Position numbers and translations under genes: made by a program. Of a stretch of DNA of 64,000 nt, positions 1 through 12,221 are shown in pieces. The DNA is from Thozetella sp. PMI_491 (taxonomy: Eukaryota > Ascomycota > Sordariomycetes > Chaetosphaeriales > Chaetosphaeriaceae): the NCBI GenBank assembly GCA_021432635.1, contig MU270137.1:1-64000 (forward strand), given 5' to 3'. Under the pieces are notes generated by a model. The model worked only from the letters and a program-made list of their open reading frames with translations. It did no database searches and was not told the DNA's origin. Numbering within the stretch: the stretch's first letter is position 1; each line of letters starts with the position of its first letter.

Positions 1-653
1 CATTTGTTGTCTCACCACGCGGTGTCCGCACAAAGAGGCCCAAGAGACTTGGACGGCACAGAGTTAGAGACACAATCGCGAGGGAGGATAGATGTGCCCA
101 TTCGTCGCTCGCTGTTCGCGCTTTCCCCAGACCCGCCAATGGGGAAAAGGGAGGAGGTTTCTGCGTGGGTCTTGTCGTGGGGTGCTCGCAGCATCGTGGT
201 AGATCGCCCCCTTCCTCGAGCCTGTCAAGACCCTTCTTGCTTCTTTCCCCACGCGCCCCCTGTCTTGATATCGTCTCAGGGCTCTGGGACAGGCGCATTC
301 ACACGCTGCTCTTGGCCGAGTCGCCTATCTAGACACTGAATTCCGGTCTCCTTTGGCCACACCGCCAGTCCTCATTGTGGGCAGGTGAACCCTTCCCCTC
401 CAGGGCCGCCGCGCCCCGTTTTCGGCTCTATGGTTTGGAACATTCGTATACGTAGCATGTTTATCGGGCCGCCATAGATTCAATACGTATATACATGTAC
501 CGCGCAGGAGCCCCCGCGCGGTCCGGACCATTCGTCTCTTGCTCGGCACCTCAGTTGGCTGGTGGCACCACTTCTGGCCATCTCCTCCCGGGCATCCTGC
601 CTTCGCAGACTGCGAGGAGCTCAACGGATGCTTGCCAGTGGGCCAAAGTCATT
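1..653. other. Intergenic/upstream region, no gene seen
   Basis: GC-rich sequence upstream of the receptor gene. The open frames here are short, overlap on both strands and match no family I recognise. It probably holds the promoter and 5' leader of the downstream gene. Confidence 0.6.
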
Positions 654-2143
654 ATGGACTCGTACCCGTCGTCGACGGGCACACCCGTTGCCTCGTACCA
701 GGACCCTGCGCCACCTCTCGTCGCCATTACAGCGACCGACCAGACGGGAATCGTGTTTATCGTCACCGCCCTCGCCCTCATCTTCTCCATGGTATCCATG
801 TTCATCCGGCTCTACATCCGCCTGCAATTCCGCCAGGAATTCTTCCGAGACGACGTTACCTCCATCGTGGCCGTGGTGAGTGGGTTGGGCAGCGCCGAGG
901 GGTAGAGGAGGGGAGTAGCACTAACACCAACCAGGCCGTCTCGGTCGTACAATCTAGTTTCGTCTTCGCCCAAGCGTTGAACAGCTTCGGCCAGACGCTA
1001 AAGAACGTGTCGGAGCCTCGGTTGGAGAACCTCCAGAAGGTACGGTTGCAAGGCTGAAGCGACGCGGTTGTGTGACCATGCTAACCGGCACTTTTGGATA
1101 GTTCGGCTACATAGCGGATATGTTCTATATAATCACGCTTTGGTTGACGAAATGCTCTGCAGCCTTTCTCTTCATACGTCTCTCTCCGTATAAGAGGCAC
1201 ATCTTCTCTTCACAGGGATGCATCCTCCTCGCGACCCTTTTTGCTATCGCCTCCCTCCTTATGTCCGGCATTCGATGCGACTTGAGCGAGCCATGGATCT
1301 TCATTAATAATAGTTGCACAGGCCTGGTAAGCTCGTAAGCCGCAGCTGCGATCCTAGTTCGCCATACTAACCCATCCTAGTTCTGGCGTTGGCAGACAAT
1401 CACCGGCTTCGACGTGACTACCGAGCTCTTTCTATTGGCGGTTGCCGTATACATGGCTGTTGGTCTGCAGCTACCCTTGAAGAAGAAGCTGGTCGTGGTG
1501 ACTGCATTCTCGCTTCGGGCACTGTAAGTACCGGTACCTGGGATGGGCGACCTCGTGAGCTAGTCCCGAACCAGCCGCCTTCATACTGACGGCTTCATTT
1601 AGGGTCATCATACCTGCCGTCATGCGTCTCCAATTCTTATCAAAAGAGTTCAGTGGCGACGACCCAACTCTCGACGGGGTGCTTGCCACCGTCTGCGCCC
1701 AGATCCAGCTTAGCTATGCGATTATTGCAACAACGACGCCTTGTCTTCGCCCTTTCATGTCTGCACTGAACACGCACTACGGTGGACCAACCGAGACGCG
1801 GACCCCGACTGGCAGCAAGCACAGCAAGACAGCAAGGTCCGACAGGGACTTCTCGATGGGAACTCTTGCCAGCCCGACCCCAAGCAACATCGACAGGATA
1901 GAGGCGAAGATGGAGGAAGGCATCGCGACAGTGCGGGATAACAGGGCCGGCATTTCGACACCCCAGAGCCAACGTACGCTGTTGGTAGGCACACCCGGCG
2001 ATGTCACAGGTGATGAGAGGAGTCTGCAGAGCCGTGGGAGTCAGCACACGATGGTGTCCAAGAAGATACGCAAGAAGATCGAGCTGAATATCGAGATTCA
2101 CCAACTGCAAAAGGCGGAGCGAAAGGGCTCGGCTTCCACATGA
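654..2143 (+). CDS. PTH11-type / fungal rhodopsin-domain integral membrane protein
   Basis: Five exons: 654-875, 935-1039, 1102-1326, 1381-1523 and 1603-2143, giving 411 aa with all junctions in frame. Hydrophobic segments spread over residues 25-270 suggest a seven-helix membrane core. Landmarks of the fungal rhodopsin-like domain are visible: the RLYIRLQFR loop after the first helix, an FRDD acidic turn, and the late motif ATTTPCLRPFMSALNT that closes the helical bundle. A hydrophilic Ser/Thr-rich cytoplasmic tail of about 130 residues follows. In this family such proteins sit in the plasma membrane and some (PTH11 of Magnaporthe) sense surfaces or nutrients. The ligand here cannot be read from sequence. 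No CFEM domain precedes the core, so it is the short subtype. The start was chosen as the first in-frame ATG before helix 1 that leaves a short polar N-terminus. An earlier in-frame ATG at 495 would add 53 unlikely residues. Confidence 0.85.
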
Positions 2144-2476
2144 GACATTACACGATACGGAACTACGATGGCGCTTATGGCACCCGGGAAGGGCATACGG
2201 GGATTGGTTTGATACCTCTAGAGGGTTGGTTTGGGCACACAACACCGGCGAACGGCTTGCATAGAAATACACGGCGGGGCCGAAAACATGCCCCGGGGCG
2301 CATATGGGAAAAGACTTGGCTGAGCAAACATTGGGATGCTTCGATTCGCAAATCCTGTTTTAGAATATCCATTTTTACTGTACGCTATACGATGTTTTAA
2401 TAGATAATCCTGAATCTATTCTGTATACTAGGTAAACATTATACATTAATCCCCTCGACTTTGTGTCACAATACTC
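2144..2476. other. Convergent 3' intergenic gap
   Basis: About 330 bases between two convergent genes. The distal part, from 2340, is AT-rich and likely holds the 3' ends and poly(A) signals of both. No gene seen. Confidence 0.6.
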
Positions 2477-5045
2477 CTACAGTGGCGGTGCGTTCGGGTC
2501 CATCATGCACTGATCGACCCTCATCAGCTGCTTACCCGTGGCCTTGGCAATCTGGATGAACTGTCGTAGATATCCCACGGTGCTCGGGTACAGGTAGTGC
2601 ATGACCACCAGACTGCCTCCGTTGTTCACATCTCGATTGAACGCGTCCAGCTGCTTCTGGGGCGTCGAGCTCTGCGCCCATAGCCAGTCCTCCACGTCGA
2701 CGTTCCACATGACGAGATACGGGTTGTCGGTGCCCAGCGTCTGCGCGAGGCGCTGGCGCATGCGCGCTCCTTCGTTTCCAAACGGCGGCCGGAAGTAGGG
2801 AGTGAAGAAGCCCTCGCCGAAGGTCTGCTTCATTGCCGTGATGTCGTTGTTGTACTCCCAGTCGATGCTGGCGTAGTCTGGCAGGCCCTCCATCTTGGGG
2901 TGGGTGAAGCTGTGCAGTGCGATCTGGTGGCCCTGCGCCTTCATGTTCTTGTACACGCTGCTGAGGTTCGTGGTCGGGTCCTCAAGAGGAGCCCCAACTG
3001 TGAAGAAGGTGACGTTGATCCCCTCGGCCTTGACGATGTCCACCACCTGCTGCGCGAGGGTCGGGTCGCCGTCGTCGATGGCGAACGCGAACGAGTTGGG
3101 GCGCTTGCAGCCGAAGACCAGGTTCCCTGAGGGGAGCTTGTTGGGGATGGTCACGCTACCAGGGATGCTAGGCACCAGCTCAATCTTGGTCAGCACAGTG
3201 GGGTTGGATGTGTAGAAGCCCTTGAAGGCCAACCCAACGGCCCGCGCGAGGTCGATGTTGAAGTGCGACATGGGTATGTAAATGTCGGTCCCAGCGGCGT
3301 TGGTATACCGGGCGGCCTCAAGCGAGTCCCACGTCTCTGGGAAGGGGCTGACGGTGTCCGAGCAAGACGGGTTGTGCTGCTGTAGGGCGATAGTGAACTT
3401 GTTGCTTCCAGTGAAGGCAACGTGGAGATAAGAGCCAGCGTACTTGCTCACCAGATTGCTGCAGCCGCCGCCGACGAACTGGGTGTAGAAGGAGAGATCC
3501 GAGTCTTTGGAGACGATCGTCAGCTTCTTGTTGCCCCAGGTGAGGGTCATCCCGTCGTCGGCGCCGTGCCAGAATCCGAGAGCATTAGAGTCCTTGCCGG
3601 CGAACTGGTCAACCAGCAGGGTCGGGGAAGGACCGGCCGGGGCCGGTACCGTATAGCTGGGGCCAGCCGGGACCGAGGTGGGTGGTACTGTGTACTCGGC
3701 CCCACTGTTACCGCAGTACGCCTCCATCGGACCGAAGGTCACGGCCTTGTTGAAGCTGCCAAAGTAGACCGTGTTGAGCTTCGTCAGGTCGATGCCGTTG
3801 AACTGGGAGAACGGGATCGTATACAGCTGGGATGTACCGTCAAACTTCCAGCCGAGCGTGGTAGAGGAGACGGACACCAAGTTCGAGTCAGCCTTGCCAC
3901 AAGCCGTCGTCGACTGCAGCTGGACAATGAAGGTGGTCCCGGCCGCCGCCTTGATGCGGAGGGAGACGCCGCCGTACAGGTTTTTGGCGTTGATGCAGCC
4001 GAGCTGAGAATAGAAGTACGAGTTGGTGTTCAGCGGCGTAAGTGTGACAGTGTTCTGGCTCACTACCACCGACTTCATGCTCCCGTCATCGCTGGAGGGC
4101 TGGAGAAGGGCGTTGTAGCCAAGGAATGTGAGTCGGGACTGAGAGACCCAGTCATCGATCAGAAGACTAGAGCAGCCGGTGCTGGCAGCGGGGCTCGAGC
4201 TCGTAGACGAACTCGTCGGCCCCTTCACATTGCCAGAGGTCGCTATTGCTGGCGAGCTGGTAGCGGCCGGGTTGGAGGTGGAGGTAGTGGAGGAAGACTG
4301 GACCGCAGCGACTGTGGATGAGCTGGATGGGGTAGACGAGCTGGACGAGCTAGACGAGCTGGTAGTGGCTGGGGAAGTGGCAGTAGCAGCTGTCGGGGCT
4401 TTCGAAGATGTCGCTACAGAAGTGGCGGATGAGGAAGCCTGCGCTGCCGAAGAGGCCGGTTGCGAAGTAGAGCCGCAAACAAGCTGGACGTTGCTCAGCT
4501 TCCAAGCGACACCCGTCTTGGAGAAGCCCGACCACGTGAAAGCCGTGAGTGCATCTAGGTTAGCGCCTGTAAACGACGACAAAGGCACTACAATCGTCTG
4601 CGGGGTGCCAGAGAGACCGCTGAGGGTGTAGTAGTAGTCCGTATACTTTGTTGTGCTACAGCTCTTGCACGCCTGGATGCCGAAGGTGATGGAGCTGCCG
4701 GCTGGTCCTTGGAGCGAGAAAGATACAGCGTTGTAGCCGCTTGTCTTGGCAGTCTGACATGGTAAGTTCTCGTAGAGGTACGAGTTGGCCTTCGGCGTGA
4801 AAGTGAGCGTCCCGCTGGCGGCAGAGATGGAGCTCATCGTATTATCATCTACCCGATATTGTCAGTTTTCTCTCTCAGCCTGTGCGTGCGAATACCAGGG
4901 GCTCACCGCTCGTGTAAACGCCGAGCGAGTTGGCGTGGGTCGACCATGACGAAAAGTTGTCGACGAGCAGATTGGACGCGCAGGTAGCGGCGCGTACAGG
5001 AATGGCGAGGCCTAACAAGGCCGCGAGCGCATCTAGCACGAGCAT
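2477..5045 (-). CDS. Secreted polysaccharide (chitin-type) deacetylase with three N-terminal repeat modules
   Basis: Two exons on the minus strand, 4907-5045 and 2477-4848, give 836 aa. The intron is 4849-4906. A signal peptide (MLVLDALAALLGLAIPVRA) supports the start. Residues 21-171, 271-425 and 456-606 are three copies of one module. Each opens with a [LI]L[VI]D[DNQ] stretch, then a DD-G/N-x-M turn and a Y-F/Y-Y strand, and ends near the next linker. They resemble galactose-binding-like beta-sandwich modules. A Ser/Thr-rich linker of about 100 residues separates copies 1 and 2. Residues 635-835 form the NodB carbohydrate esterase 4 domain: FAIDDGD (metal Asp 638/639), HSFTHP (His 692/696), RPPFG, DVEDW and LVVMHY. 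The family deacetylates N-acetylglucosamine polymers using a bound divalent metal, here probably in the cell wall or medium. The first motif has AI in place of the usual TF, but the catalytic and metal residues remain. Substrate is inferred. Confidence 0.88.
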
Positions 5046-5865
5046 AATGTTCTTCAACAGCCACGAAGATGCCGTGCCCAGACGGGAAATTGAAACGAAT
5101 GTATTGCTGCAAAGACAGCGATAAAAAGAAAAAGATTCACGATCTCCTGAAGTTTTCATTTCCTGCGGTCAGCAGCAGACGCGCTGGTTATTAAACGTAG
5201 TTCCAGCCATACAAACAACCGCCAAGGGTGGCGTCCACCCAGCAAGTGTGTGATGGTTCTGGTGCAGGGGCACCTCGTATACGCCGTCGCCATGGGCGCC
5301 GAACTAACATCTCGGCTCTGGCCGGTCGCGGTGCTGAATCTCCGCCAGAAGCAGAGAAGCCCGAATGAAAATGTGCCGTAGGCGGCTTCCCCACAGCCTT
5401 AGTGCCTCCCCGTCCTGATCTATTTTAGATGCCGAGCCCCATGCGCGGCGGGTTACCGCTCTAGATCCCTCCTTAAATCCTTTAGATCGTCCTTCTCTAA
5501 TTTCAAAACAAGCTAACCGATTGCCGGGTTGACTAGCTCCGAAGATCACAGTTGCGAGGACAAGCCCGGCAAAGATTTTGCGGGCGAAACCCAAAGTCTT
5601 GGGACTCGTATTCAAGGCTGGGCGGCCAGACCAAAACAACTGAGCATCTCCAAAGCAGGCCGGTCTCGATAAACAAGGCTCCGGAAGTCTAGGCAGGGGT
5701 AAAGCTAATGTCAACCGCATCGGAAGATGTGGAGGCGAAGGGTCAGAATAAAGCTATGTACTGTGCCTGCTTAGTGCAGTCAACTCTACGGGGTTAGCGC
5801 GGATGAAGGGAAGTGGCCCGGTTACGCAGGAGCGAATGCTGGAAGTAATGTTATTACTAAATACA
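5046..5865. other. Intergenic region
   Basis: Upstream region of the deacetylase and downstream of the dioxygenase. The frame at 5304-5720 on the minus strand is open but shows no family signature, low-bias codon use and no start context. No gene supported. Confidence 0.5.
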
Positions 5866-7167
5866 TCACAGCGCACCCTGCTCTTTCTCCTTGGCCAGCC
5901 CCTCTCGCCGGGAGGTGCTGTTGGCATCGAAATACGGACGCTCGCCGAGTCCCACGGCGCGGTTGCCGAACCGGTCGCCATAGCCATCATAATCAAAAGT
6001 AGCCGTGTGGAAGACGCTACGGTTGTCCCAGATAGCTGCAACAAAAATTCAAACGTCAACGAGGAATTCATGGCAAAAGCGGGAGGCTAAGATGAAAGGC
6101 ATGCTTACCGATGTCGTTGGGGCTCTGCCACTTCAGACGCACTTGGATGTCGTGGTTGCGGTACACCAGGTCGACGAACCACGTGAGCAGCTTCTGGCTC
6201 TCCTCATCAGTAAGCCCGTTGATGTGCTTAACGTGCCCGCCGACGGGGAAGATGCTCTTCCATCCGGTGACGGGGTTCGTCCGCACGACGGGGTGGACAG
6301 CCTTGAGCTCCCTGCCGACATTCTCAGGCGCTCCACGGGGCTTGTCGTATAGCTCAAAGCCAACACGGTCGGCGATCTTTCCGAAAGCCGGCTGCTCAAA
6401 GGTTGCCGTCAAGCTCTCGAGGAACTTCTGGTACGGCTCGGAGAGACGATCGTAGATCTCATAGCCCGATGCCCAAAGCGTGTCTGTTGTCCAAATCAGC
6501 CCCCGTGCTTTTCAAGATAGAAGGAGCCGATGCGAGTGTATACAACTTACCGCCACCAGTCTCTGGGAGCTCTACGAGACGCAGTGAAGTGTAGTCAGCA
6601 GGAACCGGCTCGAAGGCGATGTCCGAATGCCACGACGCAGTGCTTTGCTTCTTGGGGCTCAGGCCGTCAATACTACCCCTGGTGTAGTACTGGCTGTACT
6701 GCTTGGAGCTAATAGTGCTGATCTCCAGGTCGCTGCCGCCCAAGTCGCGCTCTGAGTTGAGGATGGGATGAATGTGCAAGCCGGAGGTCGCTGGGCGTTT
6801 GCCAGTGGCCTCTCCGAGACGAAGAATCAGCTTCTTCTGCAATTCGTTGGTGAGGTCATCCTGTGCCCGGAAAAAGACCACGCCTCGGCGCGAGACTGTA
6901 GCGAGGTGTTAGGGAATCCTTCTTGTGCCACTATTGCCTAGGAAGTCTTGTCTCACTCGTGATGGCAAGGTCCCGGAGCAACTCGTCGGAGTTTGGCGCG
7001 TCGAGCCACTCGACGAGGCGAGCCTTGGGGAACTCCTTCCCGATGATCGGGGTAACGTCAAAGGACTCGAAGCTGTCAAGGGCACCAGACAGCTTCAGGG
7101 GCTCCGTAGGTGGAGCTGCCTTCGTCTGGATGGGAATTTCTTGCGTCTCGACCGCGGAGGGGGCCAT
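5866..7167 (-). CDS. TauD/TfdA-family alpha-ketoglutarate-dependent dioxygenase
   Basis: Four exons on the minus strand: 6957-7167, 6551-6895, 6109-6483 and 5866-6035, giving 366 aa. The protein shows the TauD fold signature. ISRRGVVFFRAQ precedes the barrel, the iron-binding HxD lies in ASWHSDIAFEP, DTLWASGYEIYD follows, and the distal iron His is in AIWDNRSVFHTATFDY, which also carries the ketoglutarate-binding Arg region further on. Members use Fe(II), oxygen and 2-oxoglutarate to hydroxylate sulfonates such as taurine, releasing sulfite. Yeast JLP1 is the closest well-known eukaryotic relative. A role in using organosulfur compounds as sulfur source is inferred, since other substrates occur in the family. 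The product should be cytosolic, as no signal peptide is visible. Length agrees with fungal homologs. Confidence 0.9.
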
Positions 7168-9352
7168 GATGCTCAGAGTAGTTCAGTTTGGTTGACCTAG
7201 TTTCTAAAAGTATATTGTGTCGTTGCTAGGACACGGGAGGTCTGAATCTGCCCAAGAACATCTTTCTCATCGTTATATCTATGGTTTTATACAAGCGCAT
7301 CATGAGTCACGTCGGCATAGTACGAATGTTTGATAGTACAAGAAGCAGCAGTCCTAGTGCATCTAGCTTCGATCCAACCTGTAAGAAGTCGTCCGCGTTG
7401 CGTGATCCCAGTGGACGGGTTTTCGGCACCGCATCTTCGCGGGGAACGCCACACTATCGAATGAGACGACGCCAAAATAGATGACGAGATCCAGGGAGTA
7501 TATGCTGCGATCACTAACGCGGGGAGGATGTCTGTTTCAGCAACGCCATGGGGCGGATCCCGCACTCGCGCGCGTGGGGGGCGCGAGCAGAAAATAGACA
7601 AAATGGGATCGTGCCAGACAGCCCTTCGACATATTTAATGATCAAATCGCAGCCATGGGTATTGGTCAGAAGACCCATATGGATGCGCATCGCATGCAGG
7701 TCCGCGAGATAGATGCCCCGAGAAGCCCCGAGCTTTCCCAGAGCTAGGTGCATTAGAAGCATCGTATTTCAATTGGTCCATGCCGTCACATCAACAAGAA
7801 TATCGAAATTGGCCCGAACTGCGTCTAGACCTTAGTTGCTGCACGCTCCTAGCTAGCAGCGTGTGGGCAAAACAACAGGTGCGATGGCTACATCCCGGCC
7901 GGCCGAAACAAGCCAGCGTAACAAGCGCTGGAGGAGCAAACATATACTGAGCTCTATCTCTTTCTCGACAATTGCACACGCTTGCTGAAGAGATGGCGTC
8001 GTTGGCAGCGATATGACCAATCCTCGCTGCCCATCTTATCAGTTCTTGGCCCTGCTAGATTCGCGTCAGAAGCCCCTTGGATGGCGCACTCATCACGCCA
8101 TACGCAGGTAAGTAGCTTGGTAGGTGAATACATCTAACGCCAAGGAAAATCGAAGCTGGGGCCCCTGTGCATTTTTAGCAATTAATATGCAAATGTTTGC
8201 GTTCCTCGCGGCCGGAATGCCGCATTTGCAGCTGATTCTGCGGTACATCGGCCAGTTCGAGGCAATCGGTATTTCACCGGCGACTTGGCGATTTCGTCGG
8301 CAGCCCCGACTGCCGTACACTTTTGTGCATGCTATAGGTCCTGGGGCCGACCGAGATATACGGACGACATGGTTCGTGTATATAGGAGAGACTCTGGGTT
8401 GCTGAGATCAGGCAAAACGCGACAGAGGCTAGGCTTGATATCCCAAATAGTTGTCCTCATTATTTCGAGTGTTAGCTTGTCGATTTCACACCTTGATGAA
8501 TGAGACTATGAGATAGTACCATGGGAGCGTAGGAAGTATCAAGCTTTCTGAGAACGGTCAACTGGTCCGACATCCGAGCAGACGGAGGTCTAGATTGCCG
8601 TCTCCCGACAATTCGGGAACCAGCCCGCGCGGCCCGTGGGGGGAAAGGGGGGGTGGGGTGGGGGGGGGGACTTCTCGCCTTTTCCGGGTCTTGTAGACGG
8701 TCTAGATGGAATCATCCTGGTTATAGGTGTGCGGGCTTGCTCGAGCCACCTGAAGGTAGCTAGCACCTTGGCTTCCCGTACGCACCCCAGCCGCCGTCTT
8801 CCCGGCCCATATCGTCGCCGACAGCCTGTGATACTGACTGCACTATAACCGCGAGGGATGTCAGCTGATGGCTGGGGGTCATGCATATCGATGAAGGGCA
8901 CGTTCTGAGCTGGACGGAAGTTCTGGATCCCGCCAGTCCCAGCGGAGGGCAACCACGCGGGAAGCTGTCCGCGTCCGTACCAGTGCCAAGGCCTCGGGAC
9001 CAATGAGCTGTAAATTGTGGCGTATCACACGTTCCTAGGTTCTCTAGTATCACTTATGTTTGCTTCGCGCCCTGGTGGTTAGGTGCCGGCATCTGTAGGC
9101 TGGGCGGCTGCACTGCGGAGTCCGCGTGCGTGACGTGATTCCCCTGAGCTTGTTCATCATCACCGTGTAGCGAGTCGTGCGGAGAGGGGGGAGAACACCC
9201 TGGCTAGATGTGCATACATGAAGGATCCAACCAAAAATTCTTAATAAACCCGGGCCAAGTTCAAGCGATACGACACGGCGAGGCTGCATCGATCCCTTGG
9301 TCTTTGACGATTCACAACCCGAGAGTAGTCGCACTGCGAGACTTCATCCATC
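7168..9352. other. Long intergenic region, no gene seen
   Basis: About 2.2 kb between the divergently transcribed dioxygenase and the transporter. Short open frames occur on both strands but none has a recognisable motif. A G-rich tract lies at 8637-8670. This stretch should contain the promoters of both neighbours. Confidence 0.5.
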
Positions 9353-11653
9353 ATGTCGACGGTTCTTACCAAAATCAAAGGTCTCGACGAGAAGGTCGGG
9401 ACGGCCTCTACGTCCACTACGTCCCTTAGTAGCATTCCTCCCCTTGGTGTGCCGGTTGAGGAGAAGCGCTTCTGGTGGCAGCGGGCTCTGTCCTATGATC
9501 CCGATGCCGTTGCCACGCTGGTAAGCCCCTTGGCCTCCATCTTGGCATTCTTAGCATAGGCTGACTGTGCGGTTGCAAAAAGCCCAGCGTTTTCGACGAT
9601 CCAGAAACTGCCAGGAACTATCAACCGCCCTCAGACTGGTAGGTCCACGTTGGACACTTCCTGCACACTACCAGAAACATATTGACACCTGGTAGGGAAA
9701 ATCTCAAGCGTTTCGACCCAATAGAGCGATGGACGTGGGGAGAGGAACATAAGATTGTTCGCAAGATTGATATCCGCATTATGATATGGGCGTGCATCAT
9801 GTTCATGTCTCTGGAGCTAGACCGCGCCAACCTTTCGCAAGCTCTTACTGACAACTTCCTTCCGGACCTGAACATGACAACGGATGGTGGGCCTATCTCT
9901 CCTCGCTAAACGCTTGCTGGTGCGTGCGGAGTTTCTGACACTTTTTGCAGACTATAACATGGGAAACACTGTCTTCAAGCTCTCGTTCCTCATTGCCGAG
10001 CTTCCCTCCCAGCTTGTGAGCAAGTGGATGGGTCCGGACCGGTGGATGTAAGAGCCCCTTCCCTTGGTAGTCGTCTCAAAAGCCGAGATTAACAGAAACC
10101 TCAAAGTCCTTCGCAGATGGTTCTATGGAGCATTGTGGCGTGCTCGCAGTTCTGGCTCAACAGCCGTACCACGTTCTTACTGACGCGCTCGTTGCTCGGG
10201 ATACTTCAGGGAGGGTTTATCCCTGATGTGAGCGCTCTCCCTGCTCGCATGTTGGTTCTATAACTGAAATCGCTGACTCCATCTATTCTTAGGTCATCCT
10301 ATACCTTTCGTACTTCTACAAACATCATGGTAAGTGCAAGGCTAGAGTGAGGATAGCGAATACATCATCCATTAACTAACTTTTTCCATAGAACTCACGC
10401 TGCGTCTTGGATTCTTCTGGACTGCCATGAGCATTGCCGACATTCTGAGCTCTCTTTTTGCATATGGACTTCTTCACATGCGCGGTGTTCATAACGCTGC
10501 CGGGTGGAAATGGCTCTTCATGGTTGAAGTGCGTACCGAAACAAAGCGGGAGCCAAACTGTAAAAATGCTAATAGGATAATACAGGGTCTCCTAACGCTC
10601 GTTACTGGCATTTTTTCCTTCTTCTTGATGCCAGCCGGGCCGTGCCAAACCGCCGGGGTTCTGAGAGGCAAGAAAGGCTGGTTTACTGAGCGGTAAGCGC
10701 TTCCAGTGCTAGGAAGCGTAAAATTGAAGGCTGACAATAGAGGCGCAGAGAGGAGAAGATCATTGTCAACCGTGTGCTGCGTGAAGATCCATCAAAGAGT
10801 TCAATGCATAACCGGCAGCCCATTACTCCCAAGCTTCTTTGGCAGAGTCTCAAGGACTATGATCTCTGGTAAGTGTGGAGAGATGTCTATCTCTCAAGAG
10901 CCGACGTAGTGACTAATAACAATTACGACAGGCCGCTATATATTCTGGGACTGACATTCCAGATTCCTATGACAACGCCATCACAGTATCTTACCCTCTC
11001 TCTCAAGGCACTAGGTTTCGATACGTTCCAGACAAACTTGCTCACGATACCTTATACCGTTTTTCACAGTATGTTCCCCTTAAATTACACGGTTACCCAA
11101 ATCAGGAAGCTAACATCCAATGTCTGCAGTTGTTACTATGCTTAGCCTTGTTTACGTGGCCGAGATTATTGGAGAGCTCACCTTCACCTCGTTGTCGGGC
11201 CAGATATGGGCTCTGCCCTTCATCATATATTTGAATGTGGTCAACGCAAACGCCGCCAATAAGTGGGTCGTGTGGACGATTATGACTTTGCTCCTAAGCT
11301 ACCCAAACCCGCATCCTATCCAGGTGGCGTGGAATTCTCGAAATTCTAACACGGTTCGGTCGCGCACGGTGTCGGCGGCATGCTACAACATGTTCGTGCA
11401 GGCCAGCGGCATTATAGCGTCCAATATCTACCGCGACGACGACAAGCCCGTCTATGCGAGAGGAAATCGTGCCTTGCTCGGGATCACTTGCATGAACGTC
11501 GTTCTGTACTTCCTCGTCAAGGCGTATTATGTATTCCGCAACAAGCAGCGGGACAAGAAGTGGAATTCTATGACAGAGGCCGAGCGTCTGGACTATCTTG
11601 CCAACACTAAGGACGAAGGAAACAAAAGGTTGGACTTCCGCTTTGCTCACTAG
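9353..11653 (+). CDS. MFS transporter, Dal5/anion:cation symporter type
   Basis: Eleven exons: 9353-9520, 9583-9638, 9696-9886, 9951-10047, 10107-10227, 10293-10329, 10392-10528, 10586-10692, 10749-10868, 10932-11068 and 11130-11653. Every junction is in frame, giving 564 aa. The polar N-terminus leads to helix 1 ([22 protein letters not shown]). Further landmarks are [47 protein letters not shown] and the late AIQ-type motif [14 protein letters not shown] with ARGN/NRALLG near the C-terminus. These are hallmarks of the allantoate/nicotinate/vitamin permease (ACS) family, which imports organic anions at the plasma membrane. The neighbouring TauD-type gene makes a sulfonate or other organic acid a possible cargo, but that is inference from adjacency only. 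The exon at 10107 uses a CAAAG acceptor, chosen because it alone restores the family sequence. Confidence 0.9.
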
Positions 11654-12221
11654 AAGGATTGGTGGCTAGTGCTGGTAGACAGGAGTAGTGGGTGATGACA
11701 AGAGCGCTGTGTGATCCGTGATCTTTGCTATTTTGCTATCTTCCTTGGAGGGGAAGGTTTCGTGCACAGAGACGATATATTAATCTTCGAACCCGTGCTG
11801 CTCATAAGATACGATCTGAACATTCGAATATAAATTTCTTCGTAACAGTTTTAGCCGACTATGACGCACCGACGTAAAGCCCTCTGAAGTTATGCAACTC
11901 CACAGGGGATCTGCTGGATGATTTTAGTCAAAAGTAACTCCGAACCCAGGACTTGGTATTCTCTAACAGATCGTCCGGTATGTAGCCGCATGAGTGAACA
12001 TCACACAGTTTCCCGCAATCACAAGACGAGTCCGGGCTAGATGGCAGACAGCCGATTGTTTGTGGCGACTGCAGGTATCATAAAGCAAGGTCACAAACGC
12101 CTTCCTGAGTCTTTTGCAGACCAGCCTACCTCTGGGGGTTTTGCACATTCCGGCACCCCCGGGCGCATCCAAGGCTAGACACTATGTTCTCCAAAGTACC
12201 GCCCCGCACCAGCCCGCTAGA
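11654..12221. other. Convergent intergenic gap
   Basis: 3' flanks of the transporter and of FIP1. The 11760-11960 part is AT-rich and probably holds polyadenylation signals. No gene or repeat seen. Confidence 0.6.

Noticed and set aside
3422-4321. Long plus-strand frame of 299 codons
   Set aside because: It lies antisense to the deacetylase, whose domains are clear. The shadow arises from GC-rich codon use.
5304-5720. 138-codon minus-strand frame
   Set aside because: No start context, no motif, no homology that I recognise.
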